56,320 bases of DNA from an uncultured Gammaproteobacteria bacterium (GTDB taxonomy: Bacteria > Pseudomonadota > Gammaproteobacteria > Arenicellales > JAANXG01), in the NCBI GenBank assembly GCA_947259395.1, contig CAMYMN010000010.1:1-56320 (forward strand), written 5' to 3'. The translations under genes and the position numbers were made by a program. This document shows, piece by piece, positions 18,440 through 25,670 of this stretch; position 1 is the first letter of the stretch, and every line of letters begins with the position of its first letter. The notes beneath the pieces are model-generated. The model had not been told where the DNA came from, did no database searches, and saw only the letters and a program-made list of their open reading frames with translations.

Positions 18440-18820
18440 ATGAAACGCACCTGCAGTCAATGTAACCTACCGGGTATAAAGGTAGGCAAGGTGGTCATGT
18501 TGGGCCCCATGCAGTGTGAATACTGCGGTACCGAATATGACATTGCGCGCTACAAGAATCTGCCCTATACCGTGGCTGGCCTGCTGGCGGTGACCTTTGT
18601 GCTGGCTTGGCTCATGGGCAAACTCAATGGGATTGTGTTCCTGATGCTCTGCGGCGTGTGGCTCACATTCGACCTTATCTGGGAAAGCCTGGCGCCATTG
18701 CAGCCGGTAAAACACACGCGCAAGGACCCGCCGGCACCATCGACGGAATCCAACGACAGCGCCAATGAGCCGGATGACCCGGACGCGAAACAGACCGATT
18801 CAAACAAGCTCATAGGCTAA
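18440..18820 (+). CDS. Zinc-ribbon membrane protein of unknown function
   Basis: Beginning at ATG 18440, the 126-residue protein has an N-terminal zinc ribbon with two CxxC pairs (CSQC near residue 4 and CEYC near residue 27). Two membrane helices follow (TVAGLLAVTFVLAWLMG and IVFLMLCGVWLTFDLIW). The acidic, serine-rich tail (STESNDSANEPDDPDAKQ) is cytoplasmic or disordered. No family was recognised. It starts 17 bases after the ArsN2-like gene and may be co-transcribed with it. Confidence 0.6.
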   Translation: MKRTCSQCNLPGIKVGKVVMLGPMQCEYCGTEYDIARYKNLPYTVAGLLAVTFVLAWLMGKLNGIVFLMLCGVWLTFDLIWESLAPLQPVKHTRKDPPAPSTESNDSANEPDDPDAKQTDSNKLIG

Positions 18821-18920
18821 GACAAAGTGCGTGCGTGACTGAACAGAGCACCTAGACAATGCATCCAAGCAGTGCGTCACACATATACATCACCCGATCA
18901 CAAACAGCGGCCGATCTGCT

Positions 18921-19193
18921 ATGGACCTCAAGATATTAATCACCGTCTTTACTGCGGTCTTCATCGCCGAGCTTGGCGATAAAACACAACTTGCTACTAT
19001 GTTGTTTGCGGCAGACAAGGAAGTAAGCAAGCTGACTGTCTTTGTCGGCGCCTCGTTGGCGCTGATCGTCGCATCCGCGATAGGGGTGATGGCGGGCAGC
19101 GTCATATCCCTTTATATCAGCGAAAAACACCTGCATTATCTTGCAGGAATCGGTTTTATAGGCATCGGGATTTGGACACTCATGAAGGCGTGA
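18921..19193 (+). CDS. Half-size TMEM165/GDT1 (UPF0016) family membrane protein
   Basis: The 90-residue protein has one copy of the family motif, ELGDKTQLATMLFAA (residues 17-31), and three membrane segments (MDLKILITVFTAVFIAELG, LTVFVGASLALIVASAIGVM and LHYLAGIGFIGIGIWTLM). Full-size GDT1 proteins, cation/proton exchangers for manganese or calcium, have two such halves. Single-repeat forms must pair to make a transporter. The window shows no second half nearby, so it probably forms a homodimer. Confidence 0.85.
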   Translation: MDLKILITVFTAVFIAELGDKTQLATMLFAADKEVSKLTVFVGASLALIVASAIGVMAGSVISLYISEKHLHYLAGIGFIGIGIWTLMKA

Positions 19194-19267
19194 TCATGGG
19201 CTGCCGTGATGCGTAGTGCACGATCTGCGTTGTTGATATAGTAAGGTTCAATACATCCTTACGATTG

Positions 19268-19900
19268 ATGGTGATGAAATCCAAGTCTCATTGGGAAAAC
19301 GTCTATTCGACTAAATCTGCGGAACACGTGGGGTGGTATAAGCCGTACTTGCACACGTCGCTGGCAATGATTGCCAACACCGCGGTCGGAACGAATGCAC
19401 GGATAATCGATGTCGGCGGCGGCGCCTCGACACTGGTCGATGATCTGCTCGGACAAGGCTATGAGCAGATCACCATCCTCGACCTATCGAGTGCTGCCTT
19501 GTCGGTTGCCCGCTCACGGCTCGGGGCCGCCGCCGCGAAAGTGAAATGGATCGAGGATGACATCAGGGCTGTTCAATTACCGCCGGCTCACTACGATATT
19601 TGGCACGACCGAGCAGTGTTTCACTTCCTTACAAAAGCCGACGATAGACAACAATATATTGAAAACATGCAACGATCCTTAAAAGGCGATGGCCATGTCA
19701 TCATCGCTGCTTTCTCTCCGGAAGCACCGCCGAAATGCAGTGGTTTAGATGTGCAAAGGTATACCCCGGAACTTCTGCAAAACGAGCTCGGAGAAAACTT
19801 TGCGCTGCAGGAGCATAAATCAGAATTGCATCTAACTCCCGGCGGCGTGGAACAAATGTACGTGTATTGTCGCTTCCGCAGACAATCCGACACGGACTAA
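19268..19900 (+). CDS. Class I SAM-dependent methyltransferase
   Basis: The 210-residue protein has motif I for S-adenosylmethionine (RIIDVGGGASTLVDDLL, about residues 46-62). It also has QITILDLSSAALSVARSRLG, and DIWHDRAVFHFLT as the post-motif region. The opening SHWENVYSTKSAEHVGWYKP is typical of thiopurine-methyltransferase-like or tellurite-type small methyltransferases. Several starts are close together (ATG 19268, GTG 19271, ATG 19274). The substrate cannot be read from the sequence. It stands alone and runs convergently with the UPF0301 gene. Confidence 0.82.
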   Translation: MVMKSKSHWENVYSTKSAEHVGWYKPYLHTSLAMIANTAVGTNARIIDVGGGASTLVDDLLGQGYEQITILDLSSAALSVARSRLGAAAAKVKWIEDDIRAVQLPPAHYDIWHDRAVFHFLTKADDRQQYIENMQRSLKGDGHVIIAAFSPEAPPKCSGLDVQRYTPELLQNELGENFALQEHKSELHLTPGGVEQMYVYCRFRRQSDTD

Positions 19901-19943
19901 TCGGCGTCCACCTCGCGGATCACGTGTTGGAAAAACAGTGGAT

Positions 19944-20672
19944 CTAATGTGGGTAGTACGCCCAACTACCGGATAGCGATTGAATGAATTGCTTCCACAG
20001 ACTATCTGGATCGCTCTCAAAGAGCGCCTTCGCGTCACCTTTGACTATGTACCAATCCCCCCGGTCGATCTCATGTTCAAGTTGCCCGACCGCCCATCCG
20101 GCGTATCCGATATAAGCGTGAATGATGCTGTTTGAGTTGTGGTTGCGTATGAATGTGTCAAACATCGGCTTGCTGGCCACCATATAAACGTCTTCCAACA
20201 CCCGCTTTCCAATTTCCAGCGGCTGCGGGGATCGAATTAGAAATCGCACCAAGTTGAGTTCCACAGGCCCACCGTAGTAGACATGGGCATCGGCGGCGAC
20301 CAGCCCCGCCCACTCCGGCAACAACTTGGCCACCGGTACCTCGCTGGGGCGGTTGACGACCAAGCCGATGCTGCCCCAGGAATCGTGCCCAGTGATCAGA
20401 ATAACCGTCTGCTTGAATCTTGGATCTTTGATATGCCGTTTAGCGACCAAGAACACACCGCGTTGCAAAGATACTTGGCGCAAGAATCGCTGCGTCGACA
20501 TCAATGGATTCAGCGCCGTCGAACCAGCCGCCCGCGCCTGGGGGGACCGTAGGATTGATGCGAGCTCGATAGGCCGGTGCAGGCCGAGATCAGAATCAAC
20601 CGCTTGCGCGATGACCGGTGACAGCAGCGTCGTCACCGCGATGACGACGGTGTTCCAATGGACACGAAACAT
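19944..20672 (-). CDS. UPF0301 (YqgE/AlgH) family protein with a signal peptide
   Basis: The core starts at about residue 65 (QRGVFLVAKRHIKDPRFKQT, VILITGHDSWGSIGLVVNRP, VYYGGPVELN, and later AYIGYAGWAVGQLEHEI) and matches YqgE/AlgH. Most members have about 185 residues and no export signal. Here the 242-residue frame starts with MFRVHWNTVVIAVTTLLSPVIAQA, a clear signal peptide, plus a 40-residue linker. This suggests a periplasmic member. ATG 20672 is chosen; a TTG lies three codons upstream. It runs convergently with the methyltransferase gene. Confidence 0.85.
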   Translation of the reverse strand: MFRVHWNTVVIAVTTLLSPVIAQAVDSDLGLHRPIELASILRSPQARAAGSTALNPLMSTQRFLRQVSLQRGVFLVAKRHIKDPRFKQTVILITGHDSWGSIGLVVNRPSEVPVAKLLPEWAGLVAADAHVYYGGPVELNLVRFLIRSPQPLEIGKRVLEDVYMVASKPMFDTFIRNHNSNSIIHAYIGYAGWAVGQLEHEIDRGDWYIVKGDAKALFESDPDSLWKQFIQSLSGSWAYYPH

Positions 20673-21116
20673 ATTAATCAACCCTACCTTTCCTCTAACT
20701 ACTATATTACGCCGTTTCTGCTCAATACGTAATGGCGAAAGGGCTTGAATTCGGCCCGCTTCGTGCGCAATTCAGTGATCATCATCACTGTTCACAGCGC
20801 CGGAATACTCTTGTTCCGTCTTCGCAACAATGAACTACAATTCATGTTGGGGCCCGCCAGATCATGGACTGCCAAATAATATCCCTAAGTCGACACGGGC
20901 GAATGGTTGTCTATAGACTTAGCACGCGTAAAAATCCACCAACCGCCAACGGCGATTCTTGGATCGCCTGGTCACGCAAGTCGGAAAAATAATAAACAAA
21001 CCGTTCGAACGACCATACCCTGCATGGTTTTTTAGTTGTTTAACGTAGTCACATAAAAGCAGCCAAGGTAACATGTGCAATGATTCAACATATCAAAAAC
21101 AAATAGGATTTCTTTC
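20673..21116. other. Intergenic region between divergent genes
   Basis: No gene was found in about 440 bases. It contains short palindromes: GGCGAT-TCTTGG-ATCGCC at 20951-20968 and CGTTCGAACG at 21002-21011. The right half is AT-rich and probably carries the promoter of the 21117 gene, but no clear -35/-10 pair was chosen. Confidence 0.4.
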
Positions 21117-21401
21117 ATGGCGACTGGTTTAATTGTGCATCTCGAAATTGCTGCTGAAAAATTCGATGAGTTTCTAAAAATCGTACGCACCCATGGTGAA
21201 TTCTCGGAAAACACGGAACCGGGTTGCCTGAGTTTCCGGGTTATGGTGCCAAAGGAAGAGCAAAACAAAGTAATCTTGGTTGAAGTTTATGAAAACGATG
21301 TGTCTCTAGAGACGCATTGGAGCTCCGATCATATGGCAAAGTATCGTGAAAAAGTGGAGGACATGATTGTCGACCGTAAACGATATCTATGCACAACTTG
21401 A
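21117..21401 (+). CDS. Antibiotic biosynthesis monooxygenase (ABM) domain protein
   Basis: A 94-residue single-domain ferredoxin-like protein. It has the ABM/YgiN pattern: GLIVHLEIAAEKFDEFLKIV, a central EPGCLSFRVM, KVILVEVYENDVSLETHWSS, and a C-terminal helix SDHMAKYREKVEDMI. Relatives are quinol monooxygenases or stress proteins that act as dimers. Its stop lies inside the longer form of the next frame, so it is probably co-transcribed with the ABC ATPase downstream. Confidence 0.8.
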   Translation: MATGLIVHLEIAAEKFDEFLKIVRTHGEFSENTEPGCLSFRVMVPKEEQNKVILVEVYENDVSLETHWSSDHMAKYREKVEDMIVDRKRYLCTT

Positions 21402-21441
21402 ACAATGCGAACCGCGCTCGGTATCACAATTCCGTCGATAC

Positions 21442-22239
21442 ATGGACAACATCATTGAAATCAACAACGCCATTGTCTATCGGGGTCCAAACCGTGTCTT
21501 CGACGGCCTGACGCTGAAGATTGCCGAAGGATGCAACACGGCAATCTTGGGCCCCAACGGGGCGGGGAAATCTACCCTTCTAAAGCTCTTATCCAGGGAA
21601 TTGTATCCAGTACATCAGAACGGCAGTTATGTTCGAATCTACGGCCGCGAACGATGGGATGTCTGGGAACTGCGGTCCCACCTGGGTATCATCTCCAATG
21701 ACCTGCAACAAAGCTACGCTGCCCATGCCGTCGGCACCGACGTCATTTTGTCGGGATACTACTCCAGTATTGGACGTTGGAAACATCAGCACTTTACTGA
21801 CCAGCAACGGCTTCGCGCTGATGATGTCGCGCGCACATTGGGAATTTCGAACCTCAAAGACCGGAGATTCGCCGCTATGTCCACCGGCGAACAGCGTCGT
21901 TTCTTGCTGGGGCGCGCTCTCGTCAATGATCCCGACACATTGGTAATGGATGAGCCTACCAGCGGCCTCGACCTCAAGGCCTGTTTTCAATATCTCGATA
22001 TCATTCGCCGTTTGATGGCCGATAGTAAGACAGTTGTGCTAGTCACCCATCACATACACGAAATCCCTCCCGAAATTTCCCGTGTTGTTTTGCTCAGCCG
22101 CGGCCGGGTGACCGCTGACGGAGAAAAATCCGACATCTTGTCCGACCGACGACTCAGCGATCTGTTTGATACCCCCATCCACTTAATGTACCGGAACGGT
22201 TACTATCAGGCGGTCCCTGCATCCTGTACCGAATCGTGA
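21442..22239 (+). CDS. ABC transporter ATP-binding protein, no partner permease nearby
   Basis: From ATG 21442 the 265-residue protein has Walker A (LGPNGAGKSTLLKL), a Q-loop region (LRSHLGIISNDLQQ), the signature MSTGEQRRFLLGRAL, Walker B (DTLVMDEPTSGLDL) and the switch histidine (LVTHHIHEI). A TTG further upstream (21367) would add 25 residues that overlap the ABM gene. No membrane permease or binding protein adjoins it, so it is an orphan subunit or has a non-transport role. The ModF/iron-type ATPases are the closest in feel, but this is only an impression. Confidence 0.85.
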   Translation: MDNIIEINNAIVYRGPNRVFDGLTLKIAEGCNTAILGPNGAGKSTLLKLLSRELYPVHQNGSYVRIYGRERWDVWELRSHLGIISNDLQQSYAAHAVGTDVILSGYYSSIGRWKHQHFTDQQRLRADDVARTLGISNLKDRRFAAMSTGEQRRFLLGRALVNDPDTLVMDEPTSGLDLKACFQYLDIIRRLMADSKTVVLVTHHIHEIPPEISRVVLLSRGRVTADGEKSDILSDRRLSDLFDTPIHLMYRNGYYQAVPASCTES

Positions 22240-22309
22240 ATTCAATGACGGGCATACGAACCGGCGGCGACCGGTCATTTTAGGAACGAACTAGACCAGC
22301 AGAAGTGAC

Positions 22310-22963
22310 ATGTCATTGAAGTCATCGCTACTCGCTGTGTTCACCTTAGGTAAGGGGGTCGTGAGAGGCCTACCCGAGGCCACTGCCGATCACAATCCAA
22401 TCGAGCTATTCGGCGCATGGTTCCTGGAGGCTCAAAAATCCGGTTTACTGTTGCCGGAGGCCGCCACCTTGGCCACCTGCACCAAAGACGCTATACCTTC
22501 GGCGCGTTTGGTCTTGCTCAAGGACTTTGATCACAACGGATTCGTTTTCTACACCAACTACGGCAGCCGTAAGGCAACAGAATTGGAACAAAATCCGCAC
22601 GCCGCCTTGGTATTTTATTGGCCGGTCTTGCAGCGTCAGGTGCGAATTGAAGGCGGCGTGACGCGGGTATCAGCGGAGCAGTCTGAAATCTATTTTCGTT
22701 CCCGCCCTCGTGGCAGTCAGATCGGCGCATGGGCATCCAGACAAAGTGAAATTCTGCCCGATCGGCTGAAATTGGAGACTCGTTATCGAGAACTGGAGGC
22801 AAGGTACAAAGACGGCGAGATACCAGTGCCGGATTTTTGGGGCGGTTACCGCGTCAACCCACACTGCATCGAATTCTGGCAAGGCCGCACTAACCGCCTG
22901 CATGATCGTTTGCGTTTCGATATCGATGGCACCGGGTGGACGAGCAAACGGCTGTATCCGTAA
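22310..22963 (+). CDS. pdxH: Pyridoxamine 5'-phosphate oxidase
   Basis: A 217-residue FMN enzyme making pyridoxal 5'-phosphate. Family landmarks are PIELFGAWFLEAQKSGLLLP, SARLVLLKDFDHNGFVFYTN with the FMN site (YGSRKATELEQNPHAALVFYW), RQVRIEGGVTRVS, SRPRGSQIGAWASRQS and the C-terminal FWGGYRVNPHCIEFWQGRTN with RLHDRLRF. Length and motifs are complete. It is a single gene preceding the tandem repeat array. Confidence 0.96.
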   Translation: MSLKSSLLAVFTLGKGVVRGLPEATADHNPIELFGAWFLEAQKSGLLLPEAATLATCTKDAIPSARLVLLKDFDHNGFVFYTNYGSRKATELEQNPHAALVFYWPVLQRQVRIEGGVTRVSAEQSEIYFRSRPRGSQIGAWASRQSEILPDRLKLETRYRELEARYKDGEIPVPDFWGGYRVNPHCIEFWQGRTNRLHDRLRFDIDGTGWTSKRLYP

Positions 22964-23174
22964 CCCGTCTATTGCGCCACGGCGGTTAACATAAGAGCTA
23001 ACCTATTGTTTACAAAGCGAAAGTTGATCAATGTACGAGGTGACGTTGGTGCCCGGGTAGGTGCCTATCTCGATCCCGGCTTGGTCGCCAACGCCTGGAG
23101 CTGCGCTTCACGCAACAACAAAAAACAGTCGGGGTCACCGCGCCGACGCCTGCCTTCATCGTTCCAGCGCGGCA

Positions 23175-23328
23175 CTTGTCCTCGCGTAGCAGGGGACTTG
23201 TCCTCGCGTAGCAGGGGACTTGTCCTCGCGTAGCAGGGGACTTGTCCTCGCGTAGCAGGGGGCTTGTCCTCGCGTAGCAGGGGGCTTGTCCTCGCGCAAC
23301 AGGGGGCTTGTCGCCACACAGCAGGGGA
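23175..23328. repeat. Tandem array of seven 22-bp repeats
   Basis: The unit CTTGTCCTCGCGTAGCAGGGG(A/G) recurs at exact 22-base steps from 23175, 23197, 23219, 23241, 23263 and 23285 to 23307. The first three copies are identical, the fourth and fifth vary by one base, and the last two are more worn. Since 22 is not a multiple of three, the three minus-strand frames stay open over 66-base superperiods. The resulting frames (for example LLREDKSPATRGQVPCYART) are artefacts of the repeat, not genes. The remainder of 22964-23400 shows no gene. Confidence 0.9.
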
Positions 23329-23400
23329 ACTTCGCGCAGTACAAGTCCCATCGCCACGTCCACGACCTTGGTGCAATACATCAGCTAGGAGCGACGCTTA

Positions 23401-24117
23401 ATGAAGCTCACAGACTTTAAGGTACTAACCTTCGATTGTTACGGCACACTCATTGACTGGGAGACCGGGTTACTCCAGTCCCTTTCTGCATTGCTCGATC
23501 GAACTGGCTTGGATCGGGAGCAGGCGTTACAGTCCTTCGCCGAGTTCGAATCCGGTCAGCAGGCGCAGACACCTAATATGCGTTACTCGGATTTATTGGC
23601 GCACGTGTTCATGCGGTTGGCAGAACACTGGGAAATCGACGCTACGCGCGAACAGGCCGGGCAATTTGGTCGCTCCATAGCGGATTGGCCGGCGTTTCCG
23701 GACGCACCCGATGCCCTGGCTTATCTCAAGCGATACTACAAGCTGGTGATTCTTTCCAATGTTGATCGCGAAAGTTTTGCCGGCAGTAATCGGCGCCTCA
23801 AGGTCGAGTTCGACCAGATCTATACCGCGGAGGATATCGGCTCCTACAAGCCGGATCCCAGGAACTTCGAATATATGCTCGATAAGCTCGGCAATCTGGG
23901 ATACGCCCCGTCCACTATCCTGCACACCGCCCAGAGTCTGTTTCACGACCATGTCCCCGCATCTCGCTTAGGGCTTGCTACTGCATGGATAGACCGGCGT
24001 CATGACAAAGAAGGTTTTGGTGCAACCAAACCACCACCCACCGAGGTACCGGTCGACTTTCATTTTCATAGCCTCGCGGAGATGGCGGCGGCGCACGAAA
24101 CAAGCCTTGAGACTTAG
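23401..24117 (+). CDS. Haloacid dehalogenase type II-like HAD hydrolase
   Basis: A 238-residue HAD protein with the catalytic aspartate in LTFDCYGTLIDWE (near residue 13), motif II in LVILSNVDRESF, the lysine in DIGSYKPDPRNFEYML, and the type II haloacid dehalogenase ending (HTAQSLFHDHVPASRLGLAT, AWIDRR). The family hydrolyses L-2-haloacids or small phospho-substrates. Many environmental members are not true dehalogenases. It begins at the base after the repeat region and has no evident operon partner. Confidence 0.88.
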   Translation: MKLTDFKVLTFDCYGTLIDWETGLLQSLSALLDRTGLDREQALQSFAEFESGQQAQTPNMRYSDLLAHVFMRLAEHWEIDATREQAGQFGRSIADWPAFPDAPDALAYLKRYYKLVILSNVDRESFAGSNRRLKVEFDQIYTAEDIGSYKPDPRNFEYMLDKLGNLGYAPSTILHTAQSLFHDHVPASRLGLATAWIDRRHDKEGFGATKPPPTEVPVDFHFHSLAEMAAAHETSLET

Positions 24118-24462
24118 CCTGCATATCGCAACAAGGCGCTCCGTCCTTATTCATGACGATACATCGGCGCGATCCGCAGTGTTATTCGCGATCCTTGATG
24201 CGATCTACAGGCTACCGATCACTCGCAAATCGTCCGACATCGCGTGGTACACCGGGGTGACGCACCACAAACAGGATGAGCAACACACGGCACGGTGCTT
24301 TGACTTGGCGCCGGACGCCTACGGCAATCGATTTACAGATGGTTCTTCAAGGCAATCATCACGGCTTCCCTCGCTATTAACACCCCCAACGAGGTATTGC
24401 GGCACGGCCCGTTGGCATGCGCCGGGGAAAAATTCCGTATAATACAGGTTTGATCATAGAGC
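24118..24462. other. Intergenic region upstream of lipA
   Basis: No gene is recognisable; lipB, often adjacent to lipA, is not here. The segment CTGCATATCGCAACAAGG near 24119-24136 resembles CTGCACATCGCAACAAGG near 18394-18411, and may be a short dispersed repeat. The right end carries the lipA promoter. Confidence 0.35.
24438..24443 (+). promoter_or_regulatory. Candidate -10 box of the lipA promoter
   Basis: A perfect TATAAT lies 19 bases before the lipA start codon. The best -35-like hexamer upstream (TTGGCA at about 24412) has an over-long spacing of 20 bases, so an activator or a poor -35 is possible. Confidence 0.45.
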
Positions 24463-25455
24463 ATGATTATGAAAGCGATCTCCAAACGTCCCCAGCCCGT
24501 GGTTGCCGGCGCGAAGTTGCGCGGTGCGGAAAAGATGGCGCGGATCCCCATCAAGGTTGAGCCGACCACCGCGCCGTTGAAAAAGCCGTCCTGGATACGC
24601 GTTCGTTTGCCGGCCGGCAACCAGGTCAAGCGGCTGAAACATGTGCTACGAGAGAACAATCTGCACACCGTCTGCGAGGAAGCGTCGTGCCCCAATCTTC
24701 CCGAGTGTTTTGGTCACGGCACCGCGACATTCATGATCATGGGCGATATCTGCACCCGCCGCTGTCCGTTTTGCGATGTGGCGCATGGGCGGCCCCTGCC
24801 TTTGGACACCGATGAACCAAACAACCTGGCGCGTACCATCCAACGCATGGGACTGCGCTATGTCGTCATTACATCGGTAGACCGCGATGATCTGCGCGAC
24901 GGCGGCGCGGGTCATTTCGTCGCCAGTATCCGGGAAACGCGCGCCCGCAATCCGGATATTCAGATCGAAATTCTGGTACCCGATTTTCGCGGGCGGATGG
25001 ATATCGCGTTGCGTATTATCAACAACGCTCCGCCCGATGTGTTTAACCACAATCTAGAAACCGTGCCACGGTTGTACAAGCAAGCCCGGCCTGGCTCAGA
25101 CTATCGGTGGTCCTTGGATCTGATCAGGGAATTCAAATCACGTCATCCACACATCCCCACAAAATCCGGGTTGATGCTTGGCCTCGGCGAAGACATCGAC
25201 GAAGTGCAACATGTGTTGCGCGATCTTCGCGAACACGACTGCGAAATGATCACTTTGGGACAATATCTGCAACCCAGCCGGCACCATCTTCCGGTCACCC
25301 GCTTCGTGCCTCCCGCCGAATTCGACATGTTACGGGAATTCGGTTACAACTTAGGTTTCTCTCATGTGGCATCCGGACCGATGGTCAGGTCGTCCTACCA
25401 CGCCGATCTTCAGGCCGATGGGCAATTTAATAACATGATCACACAACGGCGTTAA
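24463..25455 (+). CDS. lipA: Lipoyl synthase
   Basis: A 330-residue radical-SAM enzyme that inserts two sulfurs into octanoyl groups on lipoyl domains. Both iron-sulfur sites are visible: the auxiliary cluster in [12 protein letters not shown] (near residues 66-77) and the radical-SAM CTRRCPFC (near residues 92-99). LPDIQIEIL-like core strands and the [20 protein letters not shown] motif near the end complete the family pattern. It lies about 215 bases upstream of aceE, whose product complex is its substrate, so the placement is functionally sensible. Confidence 0.97.
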   Translation: MIMKAISKRPQPVVAGAKLRGAEKMARIPIKVEPTTAPLKKPSWIRVRLPAGNQVKRLKHVLRENNLHTVCEEASCPNLPECFGHGTATFMIMGDICTRRCPFCDVAHGRPLPLDTDEPNNLARTIQRMGLRYVVITSVDRDDLRDGGAGHFVASIRETRARNPDIQIEILVPDFRGRMDIALRIINNAPPDVFNHNLETVPRLYKQARPGSDYRWSLDLIREFKSRHPHIPTKSGLMLGLGEDIDEVQHVLRDLREHDCEMITLGQYLQPSRHHLPVTRFVPPAEFDMLREFGYNLGFSHVASGPMVRSSYHADLQADGQFNNMITQRR

Positions 25456-25670
25456 CGATTGACGTCCAGTATGATTGCAACGCCGCTGTCTCATACAACA
25501 ACCACCGGATGATGTGCGCACAGATGGTGACCGGCGGGGAGCCGCGTAACACACGTCGATCGGCACCTGTTACGATCGATAAGATACAAAGAATTGCAAA
25601 TACCTAACGAACCCACCTAGAGCCATCGGCGATCCCAGGCTCCGGTGCAGGCAAACCAAGGAGGCGAAAC

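Noticed and set aside
23028-23381. Repetitive minus-strand open frames rich in LLREDK and ATRGQ
   Set aside because: They arise because the 22-bp tandem repeat has no stop on that strand. The period is not a multiple of three, so the three frames are the same DNA read in turn.
24002-24442. Plus-strand frame overlapping the end of the HAD gene
   Set aside because: It starts inside the HAD gene, has no family features or ribosome binding site, and covers a gap with no other sign of coding.
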